The notes under the pieces: model-generated
What the model saw: the letters and a program-made list of their open reading frames with translations, nothing else
Databases searched by the model: none
Told to the model about the DNA's origin: nothing
NCBI GenBank assembly: GCA_000507305.1
Contig: DF239020.1
Location: 469,107-533,106 of the forward strand
DNA: 64,000 nt
Source of the DNA: Breviolum minutum Mf 1.05b.01
Taxonomy: Eukaryota; Sar; Dinophyceae; Suessiales; Symbiodiniaceae
Direction: 5' to 3'
Program-made: the position numbers and the translations under genes
Part shown: positions 25,607 to 38,060 of the stretch, in pieces
Layout of the letters: each line of letters starts with the position of its first letter
Numbering within the stretch: position 1 is the stretch's first letter

Positions 25607-25638
<32 letters not shown>

Positions 25639-25760
25639 ATAAAGACAAGCAGCTAAAGGGATCTTATCACAGTCCGCTGTACCCCAACCATTGAAGATTA
25701 CCAAGTTGTCATCCTGCAACAAATTGCAGTCACAGTTCTTGAAGCACTTTACATACAAAG
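24960..25760 (-). CDS. Possible exons, one with a bulb-lectin-like motif
   Basis: About 25740-25660 reads CNLLQDDNLVIFNGWGTADC, which resembles the LQDDGNLVIY signature of mannose-binding bulb lectin domains. About 25380-25190 reads DHFQRWNLYIVINISDDWWR and RLYCEILSDMGGMSE. The two stretches are in the order expected for one gene, but the link is not shown. Only one lectin-like motif is visible, so the lectin assignment is weak. Confidence 0.25.
25602..25639. repeat. (CAA)n microsatellite
   Basis: About 12 CAA units on plus, that is TTG on the minus (sense) strand. Confidence 0.95.
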
Positions 25761-27120
25761 CTTGATAACAAAAGAAGCCAAAAAAAACAAGTATAGAGGG
25801 CAGTTAGATTTTTTGCTTCTTTCATCCATAACAATTTCAAGTCCAACTGGACTCGTCTTGTGAAACTTCACATCAAGTGAGTTTCATCGCAAAAATGACT
25901 CCTGTGCTATCACGTCATGGATCGACAATGCATCCTGAGAAAAGGGGAATTTCTAGAAACAATGGTTTGGGAATGTTCCACAAGTCTTGAACTTGAACTT
26001 TAGTATGATTTCTTTGGGGGCGCCAAGAAAACACTGCCATCTTCAACATGACAAAAGGAAGTTTACCAAGTTTCAAGAACTGGACTCCGAACATATAATC
26101 AATCAACGAATCTCGTTCGATCCCTTCGACCCCCAAAAAAAGTCAAACGGATCCTATTTGAGGAAGTCTTCAAATCCCGGCAACGAGTACATAGCTGTAA
26201 GAACGTGAACATCTCATCTCGCGAAAGGAAAAGATGAAACTACTGATGTCAATTGCTTGACAGGTGGTCAGAAACTCGTGAGATGTTGAGGACCAAAAAT
26301 CAATGCCAAGCCAAGAAACTGAGTAGATGATTGAAGAAGAGCAAGCCACATGAAGAGTGTAGCTGCCACGTACCAAAACCTGAACATTGATACATTCGAA
26401 CCCGTTCAGTTCAACTGCGACTGCTTAAATGAGCATGGAAGCAACTTCCTTGTGCATCATGCCATCATAAGGCGTCAAGCACATTTGGATGTAGAAAGAG
26501 TAGTTTTGAAACAAGCACAGACTCAGATGTCTCCATATGTTTAGACCCAAAAATCACTCATTAAATCGAAGAACCCATATGACGGTCATATGTTTGGACT
26601 CAAGATGTATCGACATCTCCCAGTGTTATATTGCAGCAATGCAAGTAGAATCAGCAATGGGTCACAGGGCTTGCACAACATGACGACACTTGGCAACTGG
26701 GAGGAAAATCATGGACCCGGTGGCCTGTCCAATCGGTACATTTTTCTGCCCACCACTCTCCACTGGTGTTGATTGCCTCGTCTAAAAATTGCCCCATCAC
26801 CCATGGAAACTTCTGAAATCAATGTGAGAAAAGGAAGTCTTCTGCGAATATTTTCTTTGGCAACACTGATCAGCAGTGTTATCACGGGGTGCTATTAAAG
26901 ATGTGACTAACTTGCCAAGATGCAGTAAACGCCAGTTACCTGGCCAAAGCCCAATTGGACAAACCAGTTGGGATTCATTTGCTGACTTCTTTTCTCAACG
27001 AAAGTTCGAGGTGCAATCAACTCTAGGAACCCAATATAGTAAACACACAAATGGGAGGGGGTGCCGCGCTTGGAATTCCTAAGGGCTCCTCCTACTCGCA
27101 CCTTTCTTCCTTGTAGAATC
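25760..27120. other. No confident gene
   Basis: Mixed-composition sequence. The minus-strand stretch around 27.0 kb (FLELIAPRTFVEKRSQQMNP) could be an exon but cannot be assigned. Confidence 0.3.
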
Positions 27121-27490
27121 TAACAACAACCACCATCTCCCATCACGTCACACCCACGGCCTCCTACTTGCTCCCCAATGATTCCATTGCGCATGTGCAC
27201 GTAGACATGTCCAGCATCTGCAAAGCTACCTGGGTACGATTTGCTGGATTTGGGGGCTTGCCAAGTTGTCTCCAACCATCCATCAGTAAGTACAATCATA
27301 GTTTTGCCTATAGTATAATGGATATGCGCAAACACATAAAAAGGTCTCAATCTCACTCCTCAAAAATTCTCATAGATTGCTTACATGGTGAGTTCGCCTA
27401 TCAGCATTGGTGTACACAAGTTTCATATCCATGATTCATAGGGTTTTTCATATATTTCAAGATATTCCATGATTCATTCCCTGTAGGAGT

Positions 27491-27999
27491 TCAGTCATCT
27501 TCAGCTTCTCCCCCCAATCCGCCATCCTGTCCGAAATCCAAGTCACCAGTCAGGCTCACGAGGTTGATGTCCTTTCCAGACAGTCGCCGTTGGAGAAAAC
27601 CCACCCAAAAAGCCGCTCATCACTGGTGATTGAAAAAATATGTCTTGCTCAGAAATCAAGGCTTAAGTAGGGTAGTAGAATAGATGAACCCTGACTTATG
27701 ATAATTTCATTCTGTATTCCTACTCTTTCCTATTTCTGACTGATAATCAGTGTAACCATCACCATCCTTCCAAAGGCTGAATTCAACCAAATCCACCAAC
27801 GACGGTTCCATGGCTTAGCCAAGTTGCATCCAAGACATCCACTTGAAAATAGATGCCCTGGAGTCCTGAAGGAAAAACAATGCCAAATAGCCAGGATGAC
27901 CATGTGATTTTTAGGATGCCATGGGCCATGCCTATATGTTGTTTTTTTAAATATTCCAACGTTCCCATCCAATTATATATTTGCTTCAAAAAAGCAACC

Positions 28000-28058
<59 letters not shown>

Positions 28059-28186
28059 CCAGTTGCAGCTTCAACATCTTCAACAATCTCGAACCACTCT
28101 TCAAAGCTCAAGGGTCGGTTACCACCCTTGAAGGTGGTTTGCAAGCTTTGGGTCATTTGCCCAAGGGAGCACATCGCGAGCTCCAA
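27491..28186 (-). CDS. 3' part of an unrecognised gene
   Basis: The exon at about 28186-28062 reads SLGQMTQSLQTTFKGGNRPL then SFEEWFEIVEDVEAAT, and ends where a (GTT)n run begins, so the intron starts GTTGTTG. The likely final exon at about 27610-27491 reads RLSGKDINLVSLTGDLDFGQ then DGGLGGEAEDD and a TGA stop. The acidic, Gly-rich C-terminus and the FEEWFEIVEDVE helix point to a soluble protein. No family is recognised. Exons near 28.8 kb may belong to it as well. Confidence 0.45.
28000..28059. repeat. (CAA)n microsatellite at an intron 5' end
   Basis: About 20 CAA units. On the sense (minus) strand it reads GTTGTTGTT immediately after a coding exon. Confidence 0.95.
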
Positions 28187-29446
28187 GGGAGCTCACATGA
28201 GCTCCCGATAACCACACCCCGCTCTTGGCGGGGTGACTGTTGATGGCCAAGATGTCTAGGTTAGGTCATCTCAAATGAAGGGGATAATCTACTCACTGGT
28301 TGGGTTACATAGATTTTGTTCACACGAACACAAGACATTTTTTTGTGTTCATCTCGAAATTGATGAATGTTGAGTATTCTTCCAAAGGAGTGATACAGAT
28401 TTGACATGGCCTGTTTTAATTACTGCACCTTGTATTCAGTTCGAGTGTCAGAACTTTTCCCACGGGAAGTTATGAAAACAGCTGCAGTGGTTTGCAAGCA
28501 TCAACAACATGCTCCTGAGAAATTACAGTATAAGACCTGTCGCAATGACTCGATATGTTCAATTGCACCACATGTCCAAAGTCTTATGTAAGAAAAAGAA
28601 GTCATGAGTAAAATACAAAAAAATCTTGAGTAAGACCATCCATATCAACATGTTGTTACAATTTCTTGCATCTGAATTTCTTGTCTTTTTGGTGGTATGA
28701 ATCCCATCATCCACTATCATCCAACAGCAGCAACTCGGACTTTGGGTCTCCAACTCCTGTGACAACTGATTCCGGAAGTCCTGAAACCGAAGCGCAGCAG
28801 CCTGGCTTTACAGGTCGTTCATCGGTCCATGGAATTGTTTTTCAAACATGGCAATCAATGCTTGTAAAAGACAAATTGCGATCTTAGGTTTAAAAAAAAA
28901 TATAGAAGATCTTAACTAACTACCGGTGTTCTTGGTAAAACAAGGATCCCCTTTTTTGACAATTTGTTGTTCCCCCTTTTTTGACATAGGCACGACATTG
29001 GCACTGACATCTCTGAAGATCGACTTTTGTGATGCAGATTTTTCGCGGGTACTTTGGATCAGAGCACTTTGGCTTCCCGGAAACCCAAAGGAAAACCCAG
29101 CCACCCAAAATCTTCACAACATGCTACCCGTTTCGGCAAGCACAGGATTCGTGGGGAAACTTAAAGATTCTTAGTCTTTTTTAAAAAAAACAGTCATGGT
29201 GGTAGGGGAACTCTGATTTTTTAGGCACATCTGATCAAAATTTGTCATCCAATGATCATGATTTATTGGAAATGGCCTTCCCATACAAAGACCTACAGTA
29301 TATGAGGCTCATATAGTTCCCGTCACAACAGGGATTACGGTGCATAGAACCATGGAGCAATGGAAGTCAAGTGTTCCGGTGGTTTTCACCTTTGCACTTT
29401 ACTTGATTCATCTCCCTCGAATCCTTGTGTTGCACTGCCGACAGTT

Positions 29447-32400
29447 TCATTGCCCATCTACCCAGTTCACTGTATGCCGTTGCAAGGTCCTTTGATCCAC
29501 CACTTGTGCATCCATTTTTCCACCCCATGAAATCACTTGCCCATCTTCCCTCAATGCTGCGAAAGCACACCTGGAACTTTGAATCTCTTGGATGTCGTAC
29601 AACATGCCTTGTGCCGATTCAGAATCACCACCAAACTCAGGAGACCCCCAGGTGACGATATGACCATCAGCTCGCAGGGCCGCAAAGGCCATGGTCGTTG
29701 CCTGGATTTCTTTGACATCATAAAGTTGATGAGAGACGGAACTGCTATCACCGCCGCAGCTCGGATGACCTGCCAAGGTTCCAACAAAAATGCCACGGAA
29801 GTCGGACGTGTGAGGACTCAACAAAAAACATCAAGAAAGATGTATGGGTGTTTCCAAAAATGGAGGTACCCCAAAATGGATGGTTTATAATGGAAAACCC
29901 CGTCAAAATGGATGATTTGGGGGTACCACTATTTTCGGAAACACCCGTATAGAGATCCAGAGAGGATCAAGCATCATGCTGGTTCGGTCAACAAGTAAGG
30001 CTAAGTAAGGCCTGAGGCATGCATTTCAGGCTAGAGATCCAGAGTTTTACAAAAATGTTACATTCCAAAAAATCCTATTTTGGATGCTCAAATGGTTCAT
30101 GAAAGCTTTGTTTCCTTCTTTTAAATGTCCATCACCAAAATCAAAAGATCTTTACTGTTGTTTCCGGGGCCACCTTTACAGAAACATTTCAAAAGAGGTC
30201 GAACCATTTCAACCAACCAATCCAATCAACGAATCCCGATCTGAGTAGATACATTTAAAAAATCACCCAATTCCGAACCTGGGCCCTTGACTCCCTCCAA
30301 ATTTTCAGATGAGTTACCCCAGGTCACGACAGTGCCATCCATTTTGATACATGCAAAGGCTCTTACCGAGGATTGGATTTGTTGAACCCCAAATCCACCA
30401 CCATCACCACCTCAACCGAAGGGGGTGGGCTAGCTGGGCTGTGGTAGGTAGAAACTGTTGGAACGGTTGATGGCTGAAATTCTCAACCACCTGGGAAATC
30501 TTATCACATCTTGGAAAGATTAAGGGAATCTTTATCAACTACTGTAACTCGTGCAAGATTCCAGCCAACAGAAAGAAATCCGTACCATGAAGATTCCGAT
30601 GAACCCAGAACCCTTCCGAATACGCACCATGAAGATGATACTCCAAGAATGCTGGTTGGACATATTTCCTGTCATAATCACCAAAAATCACGAAAACTGC
30701 AAAAAAAATCCTTCTTTCATGCAAGTTCTGGAGATTTTTTGGGGAGGTTCTGGGGAAAACTGAAATCTTGGGTCCTACGTATTCGTGTGTGGAAACCCAA
30801 AAAAAAACATGATTCAATCAAAACAATACCTCCCTTCATCCCATCCCAACCTGAGGTTTGATCACCCCAAGCAAAAACTGCACCGTCTTTGCGCAACGCA
30901 GCAAATGCTCGTGGAGCTGACTGGATCTGTAAAATGTCCTCGTTCCAAAAAACGGGGCGCGATTTTGCCAAAGCTTCCAAAAGCTGCATTTTGGGGGAAG
31001 AGACAATTCACAAGAAAATCGGTGAAAATTACAAAACCTCACAGACATATATTGATCTCTGTTTGTTGCGATGTTTCTTCATCTAATAAGGATGAGGAAG
31101 TTCAAGATGCAAACTTGATGGAGTGGACCATTTAAGTTCATCTGCGAATTGCGACGGGGTCACCCATTTAGAGCCATTTTTTATGCATCTTGAATTATTT
31201 GATGTCTTTGACTCAACAAAACGACAGACTTTGAAGTCAAAGATCAGATGATTTTTGTGATCCCAACCAGTCTGCTTCTTCATTTCTATATTTTATGAAT
31301 ATCACCAAAATAATGAAAACATATATTTATCCGATTTTTTATTTAATATCAGAGTTTCGGACATCTCCATTAGGCATTCTTAATTCAGCATTGTGAATCT
31401 TGGCTCCATTATGCAATCCAATTTTTCACAACTGAGTGACACCTTTTTCCGCTTCGACATTTGGATAGGTGCAGAATACACCACTACTTGGCTTGGTTTT
31501 GCTTTTAGCGTTGCCAGGCTTGGCCTTGCTTCATCTCTGCTGGCCAACCATTTCTGTACAGCTGCGTTAGTCATTAAAGGAACACATCAGCAAATGTGGC
31601 TCCATTCTACGAAGAAGATGTTTCTTTTTTGGATTTAAACAACTGAGACGTGATGTGATCATCATCATCTCTGCAAGTTGCTTGAGCAGCTCCAAACTTG
31701 AGCAAAATCTTTGCCACCATTACTTTCATCAAAGGACCTCTGTGACCTCTGTCTTCACTCAAAGGAAAGGAGTGCAATAAGTTCGATCATTCATATAATG
31801 ATAGTAATAATAGTAGCAATAGCATAATGATTTTTTTAGTTGCAATAGAAAAAAAGAATGATGATGATAATGATAAAGATACAAATGATAATGACAGTGA
31901 TAAAGAGAGAAACATATCTTAGAACAATACTAGTTATAGACTGCATGCTCTCGAGATGTGTAGCATCTTGGAACTTCAAACTTCAAACTATCAGCTCTGA
32001 TGTAACCCAAATGCAGAAATTCATCTCCAAGGTATTAACTCTTGGCCTTGGAAATTTCTTCTTCTGAGGTCCATCTTGGTATCAGATAGAAATTGCCACA
32101 AAAAATCAACCCCTAACCGTGCAAGTACAACAGCCAAGGGGACATAGAGCTCATGGGCCACCGGTCGCAGATCACCACCACCAGAGGGATCTCCCCATGC
32201 AACAACTCGACCATTGCGGCACAGTGCTACAAATGCACGGGCTGAAGACTGGATCGCTTCCACATCACTGAGTTCCTCAATGAAAACACGTCTTTTGCGT
32301 TGGGAAAAGCTTCCTGAAGTTGGGTTTGATGTGTTAAATTGCTACAGTATGAATTTAATACGTTCTTAAGTTGTGAAATCATTGGGTTTTTAAGATGTGA

Positions 32401-34681
32401 AGTCGTTATGCGATTCTAGTTGTTCAGTTAATTAAGTTAGCAAGTTGATGAAGTGTGAAGTTGTGGAGTTGTTCAGCAGGTGGAGTTCTTCAGATGATTG
32501 CTTTCCAATCACTTGCACAGCCACATTTGCATGCTTGGAACAATGGTGATTGCAGGATACTGAAACTTGATTGCAACGTCTGGATCCCAAAATCATTGAT
32601 CCTATCAAGCTATCCTGGACCATTGGACTATCACAAAATCAAGAAGTGATGACTAGCCAAACTACGAGAGATTCACCTCAACTGACAACAACCTTCAACA
32701 AAACACGACGCAAAAAAAAAAAAACGTTGAAAGTCACCAAGACACTGGGCCCTGTCCGCCATATTCCGCATTTCCCCAGGTAACAACACGAGCATCCCCA
32801 CGGAGTACAGCAAAGGCCCCAGCAGATGCTTGGATCTGGCGGACATCGACCAGCTGCTTGGCGACCTTGCTGCAATCCTTGGGAGAACCCAGAAGATTTG
32901 GTGCAAAGAAGCTGCAAGTTCCAGGAAATATTACATAAACTGTTGAAATCTGCCATGAAAAAACAGCTAGTCATGTGCCAGTTGACTTGGAAATTGGGTG
33001 CTTTAGGGAGCCTTTCTTGATGAACCTCTCGCAGTTTCAAATGCGTAGTCATGAACTGCTACAAGCCAAAAAAAAAAAAGGTGGTCTTCTGCGGCCACAA
33101 GATGTGACAAAAAACAAGTCATAACATATCCAAGTCTCTCCACCATAGTCTCTGTTCCCCCAAGTTTTGACAGTTCCATCCTTCCCCAGCGCTGCAAAAG
33201 CATGTGATGATGATTGGATGGCAACGATTGGATGGTTAGGATCAGCCAGTTGATTGGCCATATCTTTGGGCATCGCTGGATGACCCCAACTAACCACACT
33301 ACCATCCTCTTGCAGCGCAGCAAAGCCACAGCAGGACGATTTGATCGCAACCACTTTACAGATCTGGTCCTTTCGAAACGTGGCTTCATGTGGTGCACGG
33401 CAACCCGCATGGGTCGTTGTGCAAGGATTGATCTTCCAAAAACTAACATGTGCTTCCTGGAATCTAAGATTTTGTTGAAAGGACTCCCACCTTTTTCACC
33501 ATGGCAAAAATTGTTGCCCCTATAATGCAAAATGGGAAAAAAAAAACAGTGAAACAACAGCAGTTGTTTCAAAATTCCAACTCCTGAATCTCTCGACTGT
33601 CGCCACCAAAATGTGAAGATCCCCAAGTCACCAAGCCACCATCAGAAAGGATAGCGGCAAAGGAACACTCTGTGGCTGCCACGTGCCTTTTTGCCAAATG
33701 CTGCCCCATCCACACAGTGGCAGAGATGGAACTAAAACGAAAGTGGAGGGAAAAACACTGGAAATGTACAGTATGCATCTATACAGACATGAATCAAGAT
33801 AAACCTGAGAGGGCAAAAGTGAAATGTAAGCCGTAAGCAGAATAAAAACCACGATGTTTGGCAGGATTGTGATATCAATGTCACTACCTTTGTCATCTGC
33901 GAGGGATGTCAAAAGGCATAGAAAAACAGGCAAACACGGAGCTTTCATCACACCTCACTCGACTCAAACGACAATCAGCGCCATATCCCCAACTCAACAT
34001 CTCTCCGTCTGCTCGAAGTAATGCAAAGCCAGAGCCGACACTCCTCTGGGGAAAAAAAACCCAAAGTTTTTTCTGATGTCTTTGAAACCTTACAAGATGT
34101 TATTTTGTTTGTTTTTGTTGTGAGGATGTTCTTTTCACAAAACGGCCTATGTTGAATATGTCATTTAGATAAGTTTTAGATACAAGTCAACAAAGTCAAA
34201 AACTTGTTCCAACTCAGTGATTTATCAACACTAACTCACCTTTTGTGAAACAAATATATATCAATCCTTCCAAATCCCTTCCTATCCCTTTCAACACGTT
34301 TCTCAAGTCCTGTTGTGTCCCACCAACTGTGATCTCTTCACTATCGCCAGCAACTCAAGGCTGAGGGTATCTCGTTGAATCACATCACCCACACGTAGGT
34401 GAGGAGCTAAGAGACTTGGAGAGCCATATGGCGCTTGATACACCAAGCCCTGCAAATTCAGCTGTAATGCTTCCTGGGGAGGTAAAGTTGGATGACTTTG
34501 AACAACTTGAAAATGTGAAATGATGTTGAGATTCCTTTGTTAAAAAGTGGATACTTTTGCTGAGTTGTTGCAATAATTCCCAGTCCTCAGCTTGTCGTAG
34601 CACCTGTTGAATCAGCTGATCCTCTGAACAGTTGAGGCAGCATGCACGGCCACTCAGCAACGATATTCGGATCACACCCAT
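29447..34681 (-). CDS. UBL-RCC1 repeat protein, multi-exon
   Basis: RCC1 repeats fold into a beta-propeller that binds proteins or chromatin. The ATG at 34681 opens a ubiquitin-like region: MGVIRISLLSGRACCLNCSE, then about 34470-34335 (LNLQGLVYQAPYGSPSLLAP, LRVGDVIQRDTLSLELLAIV). RCC1-type blades follow, mostly one or two per exon: about 34055-33955 (GSGFALLRADGEMLSWG), 33740-33585 (CSFAAILSDGGLVTWG), 33354-33140 (CGFAALQEDGSVVSWG and HAFAALGKDGTVKTWG), 32880-32750 (AGAFAVLRGDARVVTWG), 32263-32130 (RAFVALCRNGRVVAWG), 30930-30840 (RAFAALRKDGAVFAWG), about 30400-30280 (RAFACIKMDGTVVTWG) and about 29790-29450 (MAFAALRADGHIVTWG, CAFAALREDGQVISWG). This repeat-protein type is greatly expanded in dinoflagellates. 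The 3' end is not fixed. Confidence 0.85.
29846..29946 (+). mobile_element. TIR-B element, copy 2
   Basis: 101 bp with long inverted ends: GGGTGTTTCCAAAAATGGAG then GTACCCC on the left; GGGGGTACCACTATTTTCGG then AAACACCC on the right. It is flanked by a 4-bp direct repeat GTAT (29842-29845 and 29947-29950), a likely target-site duplication. It lies in the UBL-RCC1 intron, about 65 bp upstream (in sense) of the GHPSCGGDSSS exon. Confidence 0.8.
31380..31770 (-). CDS. Possible extra exons inside a UBL-RCC1 intron
   Basis: Between the blade exons at about 32130 and 30930 lie two minus-strand stretches unlike RCC1: LMKVMVAKILLKFGAAQATC (about 31740-31680) and TNAAVQKWLASRDEARPSLA with a GTAGTG donor-like site (about 31575-31480). 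The first is reminiscent of an ankyrin helix. They may be a separate small gene, an alternative exon, or chance. Confidence 0.25.
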
Positions 34682-34789
34682 CCGCTTTTTGGTGGGATCT
34701 TGATGGAACGTAACGCCAGGAATACCTTTGGGTCCTTTGGAATGATGTTGTTCTTAGTGGAATCATCAGAAATACCTGACAACCAATGT

Positions 34790-35930
34790 TCAACCCTCAA
34801 AATACTGCGACAACCTGCAACTGCTTAAGCCGAAATGACACCATGGTGCTTCCACTGAAAAGTGACAATAACCAATGGATACCAATGGCCAGGATTCTTG
34901 ATTAGCTGAGGCTTTTGACTCACCATCTCCACGATTTAAGCTTTTATGACTGACTGAAACAACTGTTTTTTGTTCCTCAAAGAGATTTCTACATGGAAAT
35001 GCAACCAAGCCAATGCCAAAAAAGCGTGAAGCCGTTTTCATTGTATCTTGTGGATATCCAACAGCAACAACAGCAACAACAGCATCAATGCCTGCAGCCC
35101 CGGTTCATGTGGATCATCCACCATGGGATCCTGTAAAACTTTCATCAAGGAAGGCCATACCTGACATCATTGAAGGTCATTGGATGTTGGATGTTGAATT
35201 TTTGGGGGCTCAGCTTTTGGCATATATATATATATATATACAAAAAATATGGTAAAAATGGAGAAAAACTAAACACTTCTTGACACTTCTTCAAATTATT
35301 GGTAAATCTTGCTTCATCTCAGTACTCCAGAATCATTTCTGTTTAAAAAAAAAGCATAATTTTTGCCTTACTCCCATGTTTAATAGCCCTTGCACCTGGT
35401 GTCGACGCGTCCACCGTGTTCCTGGCACAGAGGTTTTTGGGCCATGGAATTTCATAGGCTCCATTAACTGTTCAAAAAATCCTGGCAGAAATAGGATGCG
35501 ATCAATGCCAGAAACGTCATCTTTGGTCAGCTTGAATCACTCAGCATATAGCATAGTTCCATGTCTTTTGCATCAAAATGCCATTTTTTTTCGTCTCTTA
35601 TCAACCAACATTTTGCCCTCAATGCAAAAAAACGCGTCTTTCAAAAATCCAAACAACAAAGGTCACGTTACCTTTGTTTTTACGGGTTTCCCGGTTGCAC
35701 CTTCCATAAATCGCCGCATCTGCACAGGAACAGAAACCGTTTTTTTTACCAGCAGAGGTCGTGACAAGAATTCCACCAATGCTTTAGTTCAAATGTTCAA
35801 CAAACAATCTCAACTTTTGTTGAAGGCAGAAAAGTTCCCAAAAAAAAAAAACGCAACACTCTATTCTCATACAAAACCAATTTCACTGACATCCAAGCTC
35901 AACTTCATCCATCCCTAGGGCTCCGAACTC
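34790..35930. other. Probable intergenic or UTR sequence
   Basis: No motif-bearing frame. It contains a short CAACAACAG run (about 35060-35083) and a (TA)n run (about 35220-35240). This is the interval upstream of the UBL-RCC1 ATG and downstream of the gene ending at 35937. Confidence 0.35.
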
Positions 35931-35936
35931 CACTAT

Positions 35937-38060
35937 CTATATCCTCATCGTCCTGGTCACCAAAAACGGGTAGAACTCCAAGAATGCTGCTGCCATTTGC
36001 ACCCGCACCACCGTCGCCAACGACCAAGGGTCACCCTTGTCCACCACCCTGTCCTCTTCTCGCTCGGGAGCATAGGATTCATCACCCTCGTCTGAGGAGT
36101 ACTCCAAATCATCCCAAAAGTTCTGACGGGTTGGCAGGGTGCCAGGTCGCCAATGGTGGGGGGAAAAAAATATGTCCACAGTTCATGAGGTAGAAAAATA
36201 TGTTGAAAAATGTTTGGTCAGCTAGGAAATCCTTCAACACTATAGATTGCTATAACTAAAGCACAGTGCTGGTGGTTTGTACCCTTGGAGAGTTTAACAT
36301 CAGTTTGTTGTATTTTTGTAAGATTGCACCTTTTGAATGCTCATGTTGTCATCTCTCAGGCCCCACCTGTGAAGGTGCAGGTCTTCTTGTCTCCTAAGCT
36401 CAAGCAGGAGATTTTCTGCAGATATCCATTGAAGGCCAACTCCAGAGAATTGAATGATCAGCTGGCGCACAAAAAAGAAAATTGGTGGTATTCACAAAAG
36501 TATTGGCAGTTCATTACAGTGATTTTCAAGCCAGAACTCAATTTCTATGAATTGAATCAACAAAAGTCATTGATCAAAACAAAATAGAATACATATACAG
36601 AGATATGTATGTAATGTATATACACATAGATGTATCCATCCGTCATGGCAGTCCCTTCTGTAAGCCAAGGGACGCCAGCGTTCCGGACGCCAGCGTTGCG
36701 GATGGCCATGGTCATGTCCTGGGCAGCTCTGCTTCGAGGCTTCTTTTTTTGTTTAAGAACCCATACTAGAAAGAACCTACAAAACTGAATGACATCAATC
36801 TGACTTTAAAAATCACGTATCTAACTACATTTGTTTAACCAAAAAGTCTCAAGAAAATTGGAAAACACTTTAACTAAAACGGATCTCTGATCTCCCAGCA
36901 GCTTCCTTGAAACTTGGATCCACCAAACCATCAGTGGTCCGTTCCTCTTCTTCTACCTGAGCATGGGGTAATCTTACCATCAACGGGGTTGGGAGTCCCA
37001 TTTTCTCACATATGGTAAGCACCAAAAAGGTTCACATGCACCAACAAATGTAGCATAGGACTCATACAACATAGATGATGAAATATAACTGTTTGTTTTT
37101 TGGTACTAGAAGCACACCTGGAGAAACTTCCAGATTCTGAAAAAAAAGAGTTGGCCTCTTCTTCATCATCTCCGTCATCCTGCCAGTCCTCACATCGGCA
37201 CAACACTGAACCCTTGATTCCTAATTGGGTTTGCATGTGCTAGCAAACTTTCGAAGCTTTCCTGTTGTAAAGTCCCAAGCTTAATCTAAAAAATCGGGTC
37301 AATCTGTGTATGAGAAGCCACCTCACCCCCTTCACTTTTTTTTGCGGGGGTCCTCATCAGCAACTTGCGAATCAAGCGCAGATGCCTCAAGTTTCAAGCT
37401 TTCCAAACCAACAAACCAACAACACCGAAACCACCCCTGTGACCCCCAAGCTCTGCACCTCAGCTGCTGCTATATTGGCCTGAAACGCTACCAAGACCCG
37501 TTTTTCGGGATGGATCGTTTTTTTCCCAAAGCCATCATTTTTTTCAGATGGCGAGCTCTTGAACTTCAAGGGTGAAGTATCTTTGCCCAATAAGATTTCG
37601 CAAATCTTATTTTTACCTAAAAACCAAGTTGAATGTTCCACATATTCCTCATCTTGAAAACTGTTTCCAATGTCATTCATAACAGACATCCATATTAGGC
37701 CATTTCAACCATCTGCCCAAACGCCAAAAACCGCCTCCACGGCGCTGAGATCTGTAGCTTCTCCCAAGTCTTCGTAACTTGGAAGTTCCATAGCCTCATG
37801 GGTTCCCGGAAGTACCCAACGGAACGAACCCCATGTCACCGATGGCATCAATGGTAGATGAACGAACAGGTATGCTGCTGTACAGGTATCACCACAAAGG
37901 ATACATTGCATGCAGGCAGCTTACCAGTTTGGGCTTGCTTTCTGTCTTCCAACAGGAGCTGTGAAGAATTTCAATCTTCGACAACGGTCAAGCCATGCCC
38001 AAAAACCTTCCATTTCTGAGAAACCCAGCGTCAGCTGCCTAACAAGGCGTGATCCATGCT
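35937..38060 (-). CDS. Unrecognised acidic protein, multi-exon
   Basis: Likely exons: about 38045-37925 (LTLGFSEMEGFWAWLDRCRR, then a GTAAGC donor), about 37870-37705 (MPSVTWGSFRWVLPGTHEAM), about 37690-37510 (FQDEEYVEHSTWFLGKNKIC), about 37490-37395 (VLVAFQANIAAAEVQSLGVT), about 37220-37130 (CEDWQDDGDDEEEANSFFSE), about 37005-36880 (MGLPTPLMVRLPHAQVEEEE) and about 36165-35937 (NFWDDLEYSSDEGDESYAPE, ending TRTMRI and a stop). Acidic patches alternate with hydrophobic segments. I do not recognise the family and some exon frames may be wrong. Confidence 0.4.
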